Shown here in pieces: positions 19,568 through 25,598 of a stretch of DNA of 25,598 nt; position 1 is the stretch's first letter, and every line of letters begins with the position of its first letter. Source of the DNA: Anaerolineae bacterium (GTDB taxonomy: Bacteria; Chloroflexota; Anaerolineae; 4572-78; J111); the NCBI GenBank assembly GCA_020433835.1, contig JAGRBY010000031.1, positions 1-25,598 of the forward strand. Reading direction: 5' to 3'. A program made the translations under genes and the position numbers. The notes under the pieces were generated by a model that made no database searches, was not told the origin of the DNA, and saw only the letters and a program-made list of their open reading frames with translations.

Positions 19568-19596
19568 TTGACACGGGCATGTGGCCGTGATACGAT
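19568..19596 (+). promoter_or_regulatory. Sigma70-type promoter for the histidine kinase/response regulator operon
   Basis: TTGACA (19568-19573, perfect -35), a 17-bp spacer, then TACGAT (19591-19596, 5 of 6 to TATAAT by counting only TA--AT plus one transition, so a moderate -10). Transcription would start near 19603. That leaves about 12 nt before the ATG at 19615 and about 63 nt before the ATG at 19666, which favours the later start. Confidence 0.65.
19572..19589. promoter_or_regulatory. Palindromic operator candidate inside the promoter spacer
   Basis: The spacer contains CACGG-n-CA-nn-TG-n-CCGTG, an 18-bp palindrome symmetric at 14 of 18 positions. It lies between the -35 and -10 hexamers, where a bound dimer would block or reshape the promoter. 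The binding protein is unknown. Confidence 0.4.
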
Positions 19597-19665
19597 ACAA
19601 GCCATAAGCCAAATATGGATCGTGGTATCCATAACGGGTCCCTATTTGTGTGTACCAAAGATCAC

Positions 19666-22600
19666 ATGAGCGATAAGCAAAAAACAAAGGCCCAACTTCT
19701 CAGCGAGTTGGCATCTATGCGCCAACGCATAGCCGAATTAGAAGATTTAACAGACAAATACCAAAACAATGCGTTGGAGCTAAAAACAAAAGTTGAGGGA
19801 GAGCAGCATCAGCTCATCGAAAAGCTGCATCGTGTTAGCAATGTCCTCAACAGCTCCCTCAACTATGCTACCGTACTTGATTACACCCTTGAGCAGCTCA
19901 GCCAATTCATTCCCCATAACGCGGCTTGTATTATGCTGGCCGAAGGCGATGCCGCCCAAATTTTTCGCTGGCACGGCTATACCTGGTCTGAAGATAAAAA
20001 CTCCGTCTCCTCCCTTATTTTTAACATTAGCGATATACCATCTCTCCGCTATGTCAAACAATCGTGGCATGCCCATGTTTTGCCGACCGTACAGGAAGGC
20101 GAATTGTGGCTACACGATCTGGGTGATGATTGGATCAAATCTCACCTCACTGCGCCCATTGTCATTCGCAATCAGGTTGTCGGCTTTATTAATGTTGACA
20201 GCAACAAACCGGGATTCTATTCGCAACTTGATGCTGAACGGCTTCAGTTGTTTATTAGTCAGGCGGCTGTCTCCTTATCGAATGCCCAAATTCACGACCA
20301 GGCCCGGCGCGAGAGCGTGCAACGGCTAGCCATCCTAAAAAAAGAACGAAACTTTGTTTCGGCTATTCTTAATACTTCCAGCGCCTTGGTGATGGTGCTC
20401 ACGCCTCAAGGCCGCATTCTGCGCTTCAATCAGGCTTGCGAACACACCACTGGCTATGCCTTGGATGAAGTGCGCGGCGAATATTTTTGGGATATTTTCT
20501 TATCATCGGCCGATAGAAATCGTGTTAAACATGGTTTTGAAACCATGCAGATAAGTGACGGGCCGTATGAATACGAAAGCACCTGGATCACCAAAGATCG
20601 CCGCAGCAGGCTAACATCCTGGACCAACTCCCCCCTCCTCGATGAAGAAGGCCACGCCGAATACGTCATCAGCACCGGCATTGATGTTACCGAACGCCGC
20701 CAGTTAGAAGATCGGTTATCGGCCATTCATCAACTGGGCCGCGAACTCAATCTTCTTAGAGACGAGACCGCCATCGGTAAAATCGCTCTCGACACCGTAT
20801 CGTTTCTACTCCAAATAAAAAGCGCCGGTTATGGAGTTATCAACAAATCGACCGGCAAACTTATTTACCATTATTACCCCCAACGGGGTGTTCCGCACGT
20901 CATTGACCTCAATCTTCCGGTTGGATCAGATGAACGGGTAGCGTTACTTAAAGACATGCAGTATCATGATATCGGACGGGTTCAAGATACCCAACCCTCT
21001 ATGGCAATATTAGCCTCGAACCCCTATCCGTCCTGGCTGTCGGCCCCTATGAAGGTTCGTGAGCGGACAGTTGGCGTTATCGATGTTGAATGTCAACCGC
21101 CGCATCATTTTAACGCCAACGATCAGCGTCTGCTCCAGACCCTGGCCGACCAAACGGCCGTCGCGCTTGAAAATGCCCGGCTTTATCGAGAAACACAACA
21201 GCGGGTTGATGAACTAACCACGCTGACCATGATCAGTCAAGCTATTACTTCGACTTTAAGAATTGAGGAAACGTTGACCATTATCACCGACCACACCATT
21301 CGGCTGCTGGGTGCAACAGCCGCTTCCGTGGTGCTTTTAGACCAAACCAAAGGGGATATGTGGTTTAACGCCGTGTCGGGGGGCGTATCTGATTTTTTGC
21401 GGGGCCACCGCCTGCCGGCCGGTCAGGGTATTGTCGGTTGGGTTATCCAGACGGGCGAACCGGCTTTGGTGCCGGATGCGGCCAAAGATCCGCGTTTTTT
21501 CGGCAAAATCGATCAGCAAACCGGCTTCAAAACCAAATCGATCATTTGCGTTCCTCTGCAAAGCGGCTCAGTAACAACCGGTGCCATCGAAGTTATGAAC
21601 AAAATTGAAGGGACATTTACTGATGAAGATCTGCGCTTGCTCACTTGGTTGGCAACACCGGCCTCGATAGCTATCGAAAACGCGCGTCTCTTTGAAAGGG
21701 AACAGTTGGCCCGCAAACAGGCCGAAATCTTGCGTGAAGCTACCTCAACCCTCACCTCCACACTCGATCTTGATGAGGTCCTGACCGACATACTCGTTCA
21801 TCTTGAGCACGTTGTCCCGTATGACAACGCCTTTGTTTTCCTTCAAAAAGAAGATGATTGGCTGCAAGTTGTAGCCGAACGTGGGCAGACACCCATGGAG
21901 CAAGCCATTGGCCATCGCTACGCGACAGATAACGCTATCTATCAAGAAATTCAGCAAACCGCCCATCCGGTTATTTTAGACGATGCCCAAACCGAGCCGC
22001 GCTTCAAAACCTGGAACAATAGTGGTAGCGTACGCAGTTGGATGGGCGTCCCGCTCATCGGGCAAAACAAAGTTATTGGCTGTCTAACCCTAAACAGCCA
22101 ACAGACCCACGCGTATGAAGAAGTAGAGGCCTATCTGGCCCAAGCATTCGCCAACCAAGCCGCTGTGGCCATCCAAAACGCACAGTTATTCCAACAAGTG
22201 CGCACCGGCCACAAACAGCTTCAATCCTTATCGCGGCGGCTGGTCGAAGTGCAAGAGACTGAACGGCGCAACATTGCTCGCGAACTCCACGACGAAGCCG
22301 GTCAGGCTCTGACCTCGCTGATGGTTGGGCTACGGCTGCTTGAAGGTGAGAAAGATTGTCCCGAGGCCATTGTCACCCGGGCCACCGAACTGCGGCAGGT
22401 GACAAATGATGTCTCAGAAAATCTACATCGTCTGGCGATTAACCTGCGCCCGGCCAGTTTAGATTATCTCGGCCTGGTTCCGGCCTTGCGGCAATATTTG
22501 GAAGGATTTAGCCGTCAGTATGACATCAACGTTCAGTTTGAGCCGGTCGGTTTTGATGACCAGCGCATGCCGTCAACCATCGAAACCAACCTGTATCGCA

Positions 22601-22881
22601 TTGTGCAAGAGACGCTGACCAACGTCGCCAGACACGCACAGGCTACGCGCGTTGATGTTCTTCTGGAACGGCGCGATGACCATGTTATCGCCATCGTCGA
22701 GGATAATGGAGTCGGTTTCGATCCTGAAGATGCAAAACGGAGAGGTCGCCTGGGCATTTTGGGCATTCGAGAACGCACCGAAATGCTGGACGGCACGTTA
22801 ACTGTAGAAAGCACTATTGGTACTGGTACAACTATATACGTCGAGGTTCCTTATGACTACTCAAATTCTAATAGCAGATGA
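19666..22881 (+). CDS. Soluble PAS/multi-GAF sensor histidine kinase (HisKA_3, NarX-like catalytic core)
   Basis: About 1071 residues. The order is: N-terminal coiled coil (KTKAQLLSELASMRQRIAEL); GAF-like domain at about 65-211; PAS at 223-351 (ALVMVLTPQGRILRFNQACE, ending GIDVTERRQLE); three more GAF domains at about 353-511, 513-680 and 688-848, each ending in an A[VI]A[IL][EQ]NA[RQ]L helix; HisKA_3 dimerisation helix with the phospho-acceptor His875 in ERRNIARELHDEAGQ; and an HATPase_c domain with Asn986 (N box, QETLTNVARHA), DNGVGF at 1013 and GRLGILGIRER. It autophosphorylates on ATP and should pass phosphate to the regulator whose gene overlaps it by 29 bp. No membrane helix is present, so it senses a cytoplasmic signal. 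The ligand is unknown and no bilin-binding Cys stands out. A frame-start ATG at 19615 exists, but the ATG at 19666 gives the usual MSDKQKTKAQLL start and fits the promoter. Neither has a strong ribosome site. Confidence 0.93.
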   Translation: MSDKQKTKAQLLSELASMRQRIAELEDLTDKYQNNALELKTKVEGEQHQLIEKLHRVSNVLNSSLNYATVLDYTLEQLSQFIPHNAACIMLAEGDAAQIFRWHGYTWSEDKNSVSSLIFNISDIPSLRYVKQSWHAHVLPTVQEGELWLHDLGDDWIKSHLTAPIVIRNQVVGFINVDSNKPGFYSQLDAERLQLFISQAAVSLSNAQIHDQARRESVQRLAILKKERNFVSAILNTSSALVMVLTPQGRILRFNQACEHTTGYALDEVRGEYFWDIFLSSADRNRVKHGFETMQISDGPYEYESTWITKDRRSRLTSWTNSPLLDEEGHAEYVISTGIDVTERRQLEDRLSAIHQLGRELNLLRDETAIGKIALDTVSFLLQIKSAGYGVINKSTGKLIYHYYPQRGVPHVIDLNLPVGSDERVALLKDMQYHDIGRVQDTQPSMAILASNPYPSWLSAPMKVRERTVGVIDVECQPPHHFNANDQRLLQTLADQTAVALENARLYRETQQRVDELTTLTMISQAITSTLRIEETLTIITDHTIRLLGATAASVVLLDQTKGDMWFNAVSGGVSDFLRGHRLPAGQGIVGWVIQTGEPALVPDAAKDPRFFGKIDQQTGFKTKSIICVPLQSGSVTTGAIEVMNKIEGTFTDEDLRLLTWLATPASIAIENARLFEREQLARKQAEILREATSTLTSTLDLDEVLTDILVHLEHVVPYDNAFVFLQKEDDWLQVVAERGQTPMEQAIGHRYATDNAIYQEIQQTAHPVILDDAQTEPRFKTWNNSGSVRSWMGVPLIGQNKVIGCLTLNSQQTHAYEEVEAYLAQAFANQAAVAIQNAQLFQQVRTGHKQLQSLSRRLVEVQETERRNIARELHDEAGQALTSLMVGLRLLEGEKDCPEAIVTRATELRQVTNDVSENLHRLAINLRPASLDYLGLVPALRQYLEGFSRQYDINVQFEPVGFDDQRMPSTIETNLYRIVQETLTNVARHAQATRVDVLLERRDDHVIAIVEDNGVGFDPEDAKRRGRLGILGIRERTEMLDGTLTVESTIGTGTTIYVEVPYDYSNSNSR

Positions 22882-23530
22882 TCAAGGGTTACTACGGGCC
22901 GGCTTACGCGCCTTACTAAGCAAGGAGGCCGATTTGGAAGTTATCGGAGAAGCCGATAACGGAGAGACAGTACTCAAACTAGCCAAAAAGCTAACGCCAG
23001 AGGTGGTTCTGCTTGATATTAGCATGCCCGATTTGGACGGTATAGAAGCCACAAAACGGTTGAAGAAGATTTTGCCCGATGCCAAAGTTCTGATCATCAC
23101 CGTCCACGAAGACGAAAGTTTACTTCAAGAAGCCATCCGCGCCGGAGCCGCCGGCTATATTGTTAAACGCGCGGTTGAGTCGGAGCTAATCGACGCTATT
23201 CGAGCGGTTCGGCGAGGCGATATGTACATTCATCCAACGATGACCCGTGCCTTGCTGAAAGATTTTCCATCAGGATCCAGCAGCAACAGCCACTCCGAAC
23301 CGAAAATGTTAAGCAATAGTGACGATCCACCTGTCGAAACGCTAACTCCTCGCGAAATCGACGTATTGCGGCTTATCGCTAAAGGCTGTACCAATCGGCA
23401 AATGGCCGAAGTGTTGAGTATCAGTGTCCGTACCGTAGAAGGCCACCGGGCCAATTTAATGGGCAAATTAAATCTGCAAGGCCGCGTTGAATTAGTCCGC
23501 TACGCACGGGATCACAATATCCTTGAGTAA
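22853..23530 (+). CDS. NarL/FixJ-family response regulator (REC plus LuxR-type HTH)
   Basis: This 225-residue transcription factor has an N-terminal receiver domain (about 3-120) with the acidic pair Asp9-Asp10, phospho-acceptor Asp55 (VVLLDISMPD), Thr83 and Lys105, all present. A Ser-rich linker (about 135-155) leads to a LuxR-type DNA-binding domain from about 160 (LTPREIDVLRLIAKGCTNRQ, then SISVRTVEGHRANLMGKL). It is the cognate partner of the upstream HisKA_3 kinase, by family pairing and by the 29-bp overlap. The ATG at 22853 has GAGG 6 nt upstream; an earlier in-frame ATG at 22817 would add a residue string unlike any receiver N-terminus. Targets are unknown. The divergent pilin and the giant gene are obvious candidates, as is its own promoter. 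Confidence 0.95.
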   Translation: MTTQILIADDQGLLRAGLRALLSKEADLEVIGEADNGETVLKLAKKLTPEVVLLDISMPDLDGIEATKRLKKILPDAKVLIITVHEDESLLQEAIRAGAAGYIVKRAVESELIDAIRAVRRGDMYIHPTMTRALLKDFPSGSSSNSHSEPKMLSNSDDPPVETLTPREIDVLRLIAKGCTNRQMAEVLSISVRTVEGHRANLMGKLNLQGRVELVRYARDHNILE

Positions 23531-23570
23531 GTCATCGTCTGCCTCAAAAATAGTACCGCTAAAATACCTA

Positions 23571-23602
23571 TATCAACCCCGTAGAAACTACGGGGTTTGA
23601 TA
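23571..23602 (+). terminator. Hairpin after the response regulator, probable terminator
   Basis: TATCAACCCCGTAG (23571-23584) pairs with CTACGGGGTTTGATA (23588-23602), with one bulged A and a 3-nt AAA loop. The stem is stable, but the downstream T-tract is missing, so termination may be partial or factor-assisted. It lies 40 bp past the response-regulator stop. Confidence 0.55.
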
Positions 23603-23646
23603 GCCATACTTCGTCGATCACGTAGAAATCCCCGAATATTTTACGC

Positions 23647-23675
23647 TTTACATCATTAACGTAACACTTTATACT
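23647..23675 (+). promoter_or_regulatory. Sigma70-type promoter for the small membrane protein/receiver pair
   Basis: TTTACA (23647-23652) and TATACT (23670-23675) each match the consensus in 5 of 6 positions, with an optimal 17-bp spacer. Transcription would start near 23682, giving a leader of about 166 nt. Confidence 0.6.
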
Positions 23676-23847
23676 TAAAATCGTTAATCTTCATAACGCG
23701 ACCATCAGTTGACGAATACGGACTGCGCACGCGGATAAACACAAACGTTTCGCTGTTTTTTCTATGCAGCCGTAATCAACAACCTATTTCTTCATCACCC
23801 TCGCGCTTTAACTTGCCAAAATAGTGCTCCATGAGAGGAGGTCCAGT

Positions 23848-24027
23848 ATGAACAGAGATACTGGTAATGTTCACCAAACCATCGTGTTGTCTGTGACCGA
23901 ATGGTTATTCACGGTATTTGTCGGCCATCGCAGTGAAGGCATCATCTTCTATGTCCGCTTTTTCATATTATTACCGCTGTTGATTCTGTTATTTTATATG
24001 GGCGTTCAAACCGCCCTGGGCGGATAA
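23848..24027 (+). CDS. Small single-pass membrane protein, unknown function (59 aa)
   Basis: This 59-residue protein begins MNRDTGNVHQTIVLSVTEWL and has one hydrophobic segment at about 31-55 (IIFYVRFFILLPLLILLFYM), ending QTALGG. A near-perfect AGGAGGT ribosome site sits 5 nt before the ATG at 23848. That supports this start over an in-frame GTG at 23824, which would lie upstream of the ribosome site. It is translationally linked to the next gene: its TAA is 12 nt before that ATG and overlaps the next ribosome site (AAGGAG). No family was recognised. The promoter and leader suggest an independent two-gene unit. Confidence 0.75.
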   Translation: MNRDTGNVHQTIVLSVTEWLFTVFVGHRSEGIIFYVRFFILLPLLILLFYMGVQTALGG

Positions 24028-24039
24028 GGAGAAACATCG

Positions 24040-24489
24040 ATGCGACCGTTAACCATTTTTTTGTGTGGCACCAACCCTACAGCTTTAAAGCACATCGCCC
24101 GAACATTGGTTATCAAGGGTGTGAGTGTTCAAACCTCAACCGATTTACTCGACTGCCTGCGCATCTCGCAAGATAAAATTGATTTTATGCTTATTGAACT
24201 GGATGGTTTATACGGCCATCTGCTCGCTTTGTTGCCTACGATACGGCGGACAACCCCCAACTTACCGCTGATTGGTCTTTTTACCAGCCCCAAGGTTGAC
24301 CCCTTGGTAACCGGCCTGGCCTATAGTCTTGAACTTGATGATTACTGGTTTGAAATTCCCCAACCGGAAGAACTGATTGTTCGCTTCCCTCAGGTTGCGC
24401 ATCGATACTTATATGAAACTAAACCTTCGCGGTTCATTAATACCTTCGATGTTTTGGAAAAGCAATTCAAGGTCGTTTTAAAGGTATAA
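24040..24489 (+). CDS. Degenerate receiver-like (pseudo-receiver) protein
   Basis: This 149-residue protein follows the pattern of a response-regulator receiver: strand 1 LTIFLCGTN, strand 3 DFMLIELDGL, strand 4 LPLIGLFTSP, then LDDYWFEIPQPEELIVRF, which aligns without gaps to the common DDYLTKPFDPEELLAR. The catalytic residues are changed. The acidic pair is Cys9-Gly10, the phospho-acceptor position is Glu53 and the conserved Lys position is Glu105; Thr82/Ser83 remain. It should not be phosphorylated normally and may act as a constitutive or protein-binding module. A C-terminal extension (about 120-149) has no output domain. An AAGGAG ribosome site overlaps the end of the previous gene, so the two are co-expressed. 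A strong terminator follows. Assignment rests on pattern reading, not a search. Confidence 0.75.
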   Translation: MRPLTIFLCGTNPTALKHIARTLVIKGVSVQTSTDLLDCLRISQDKIDFMLIELDGLYGHLLALLPTIRRTTPNLPLIGLFTSPKVDPLVTGLAYSLELDDYWFEIPQPEELIVRFPQVAHRYLYETKPSRFINTFDVLEKQFKVVLKV

Positions 24490-24512
24490 GTACGCTCTTA
24501 ACTTTTTCACAA

Positions 24513-24550
24513 AAAAAGCCCCGCCACGCTCTATCGCGGCAGGGCTTTTT
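24513..24550. terminator. Bidirectional intrinsic terminator between convergent genes
   Basis: AAAAAGCCC (24513-24521) pairs with GGGCTTTTT (24542-24550), with an inner CGC/GCG helix and a small bulge. It has A-runs on the left and T-runs on the right, so it works on both strands. It lies 23 bp past the receiver-like gene and 22 bp past the end of the - strand gene. Confidence 0.88.
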
Positions 24551-24571
24551 GGTATTTATACATTCGCACTA

Positions 24572-25598
24572 TTACGACTCGCTAAAAAGTACAAAATCCC
24601 AGACCCATTGCTCCGGGTCAGCAGAGTAAGAGAGCGGCAGCACCGGCGAGAGAGGTGTACCTGCACTATCAGCCACGTAAATATTCCAGACACCGTCAGA
24701 GAAGGTACCCGGCTCAAACTTAACATTGGCGAATTTAATATAATCGCAGTCAAGACAGTTGGTAGCACTCCAATGCCAATCGCTGGGAGCGCTCTCAATG
24801 TGAATACCTGAAGAATGATCGCCCACAACTTTAAGCCCACCAATCGGTACGTTTCCGGAAGTAACAATGGCCACGTAGATAGTGATGGCGTGATAGTTGG
24901 TCCTTTGAAATTCTCTATTGCCTTGCTCCTTCACGGTAAAGCGAAAGGCCGGAGCGGGTGTATCGGTCGGTACAACCGGGGTATCGGTGGGCACCACTTG
25001 AATTGAAACGGGTATTTGATCTTGCCTCTGTGTTTCCGTTTGTGTTTGGGGCTGCACCGCTACCGGCACCGGCGGCTGAGTAGGTACAGGTGTATCGGTC
25101 GGTAATACCGTAGGCGTGTCGGTTGGATCAGGGACGTCACTGGGGGTTAATGTTGGTACCAGGGTAGGAATTTCGGTGGGTACTTTGTTGGGGCTTGGCA
25201 AATTGGGATTTTCAATCGCGGCCACTTCAACACCGGCCGGCAGCGAATTTTCCGCAGGCGGTTCAGGATTAGGGTTGTTTGGATCGGCGGTGGGGGTAAA
25301 TGTGGGGCGCAGCGTGGGCTGTATATCAAGGATTGCGCCCACCTGGGCCAGCGTCGATTCCTGGTCACCGCGACCAAATTGGGTATAAGCGGCAAAGATA
25401 ACCGTTCCAAAAAAGAAGATCAAGCCGACAAACGCAATAGTCACAATCACATCGATGGTAGCCCGAGACAGCCCCAAAAAGCCCTTGCTTTTAACCTTGG
25501 GTTTGGGTGCAACCGGCTTCTTGTTCACTTTTTTAGCTTGAGCGCTGGCTTGAACAGGGCGTTTTATCTTTTTAGCAGCCGGTTTCGGTTTCGCCTTG
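24572..25598 (-). CDS. Single-pass membrane protein with Pro/Thr-rich linker and C-terminal beta domain (5' end beyond window)
   Basis: The frame is open to the right edge; about 341 residues are visible. The first 40 or so are Lys/Pro/Ala-rich (KAKPKPAAKKIKRP...), then comes one membrane helix (VIVTIAFVGLIFFFGTVIFA), then a Pro/Thr linker (repeats like PTDTPVPTQPP). Last is a domain of about 120 residues (from FRFTVKEQGNREFQ to the end) with an NCLDCDY cysteine pair. A GTG at 25528 could be mistaken for the start, but the same Lys/Pro/Ala-rich composition continues upstream of it without a break, so the true start lies past 25598. Orientation is probably N-terminus inside with the beta domain outside. 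Similar layouts are common among Chloroflexota envelope proteins, in my recollection. Function is unknown. It converges on the receiver-like gene. Confidence 0.85.
   Translation of the reverse strand, partial: KAKPKPAAKKIKRPVQASAQAKKVNKKPVAPKPKVKSKGFLGLSRATIDVIVTIAFVGLIFFFGTVIFAAYTQFGRGDQESTLAQVGAILDIQPTLRPTFTPTADPNNPNPEPPAENSLPAGVEVAAIENPNLPSPNKVPTEIPTLVPTLTPSDVPDPTDTPTVLPTDTPVPTQPPVPVAVQPQTQTETQRQDQIPVSIQVVPTDTPVVPTDTPAPAFRFTVKEQGNREFQRTNYHAITIYVAIVTSGNVPIGGLKVVGDHSSGIHIESAPSDWHWSATNCLDCDYIKFANVKFEPGTFSDGVWNIYVADSAGTPLSPVLPLSYSADPEQWVWDFVLFSES

Larger units (their letters stand above)
19362..19665. other. Divergent control region between the pilin and histidine-kinase genes
   Basis: 304 bp with no gene. 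The pilin-proximal part (about 19370-19440) is a very A/T-rich leader with a small AATAAAA/TTTTATT hairpin. The kinase side holds a good sigma70 promoter (19568-19596), a palindrome inside its spacer, and a pair of AGTACT sites. A second weaker + promoter could use TTGACA at 19489-19494 with AATAAT at 19513-19518. No convincing promoter for the pilin was found on the - strand; the best is TTGTCA at 19495-19490 with a poor -10. Confidence 0.6.
23531..23847. other. Intergenic region after the response regulator
   Basis: 317 bp with no credible gene on either strand. It holds the hairpin at 23571-23602, a promoter at 23647-23675 and, at its right end, the strong AGGAGG ribosome site of the small membrane protein. 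The remaining 160 bp or so would be an untranslated leader with no motif I recognise. Confidence 0.7.

Noticed and set aside
19615..19665. Start of the histidine kinase at the ATG at 19615
   Set aside because: It would leave about 12 nt between the predicted transcription start and the codon, has no ribosome site, and adds MDRGIHNGSLFVC..., which does not look like the usual coiled-coil start. The call is not certain.
19793..20329. A 178-codon + strand frame overlapping the start of the histidine kinase
   Set aside because: It overlaps a clear GAF-domain coding region in another frame and its translation shows no domain pattern.
22817..22852. Start of the response regulator at 22817
   Set aside because: The added MVLVQLYTSRFL precedes a typical receiver start (MTTQILIADD), and the ATG at 22853 has the better ribosome site.

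Overview
The window looks like chromosomal DNA from a Chloroflexota bacterium (Anaerolineae/Caldilineae-like). This is an inference from gene style, not a marker gene. The clues are surface proteins with Pro/Thr-rich linkers, an FFPVLL tail motif before the C-terminal domain, a Flp-type pilin, a soluble histidine kinase with many GAF domains, and glycosyltransferase/TPT-linker genes of a monoderm type. No rRNA, tRNA, CRISPR array, insertion sequence or prophage gene is visible.

Layout, left to right. (1) At 1-1366 is a possible tail of an upstream gene, then a GT4 glycosyltransferase on the + strand that ends in a strong hairpin terminator at 1394-1445. A 66-bp imperfect inverted repeat follows at 1471-1536. 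(2) At 1577-18574, on the - strand, a single gene fills two thirds of the window. It encodes a 5665-residue exported protein made almost only of repeats: eight right-handed beta-helix modules, several Ig-like/NEW3-like linkers, two DUF11-like domains, eleven Calx-beta repeats, five Ig/FN3-like repeats and a CARDB-like C-terminus. (3) At 18945-19361, also on the - strand, is a Flp-like prepilin with an unusual C-terminal beta domain and its own terminator. (4) At 19666-23530, on the + strand and divergent from the pilin, are overlapping genes for a PAS/GAF histidine kinase and a NarL/FixJ response regulator. A good sigma70 promoter lies upstream, with a palindrome in its spacer. (5) At 23848-24489, on the + strand, a 59-residue membrane protein is followed by a degenerate receiver-like protein, with a promoter at 23647-23675. 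(6) At 24572 to the right edge, on the - strand, is a partial single-pass membrane protein with a Lys/Pro/Ala-rich cytoplasmic part, a Pro/Thr-rich linker and a C-terminal beta-rich domain. It converges on block 5 at a bidirectional terminator.

How they may work together (inference): the pilin and the giant protein are both surface structures that could serve attachment or cell-cell contact. The kinase/regulator pair is transcribed away from them across a shared 304-bp control region, so it is a natural candidate to control their expression. The degenerate receiver and small membrane protein could form an accessory signalling pair. None of these links is shown by sequence alone.

The most interesting items are the giant protein's internal grammar, the pilin with a fused beta domain beside a signalling pair, and the receiver-like protein in which the phospho-acceptor and the conserved lysine are both replaced by glutamate.
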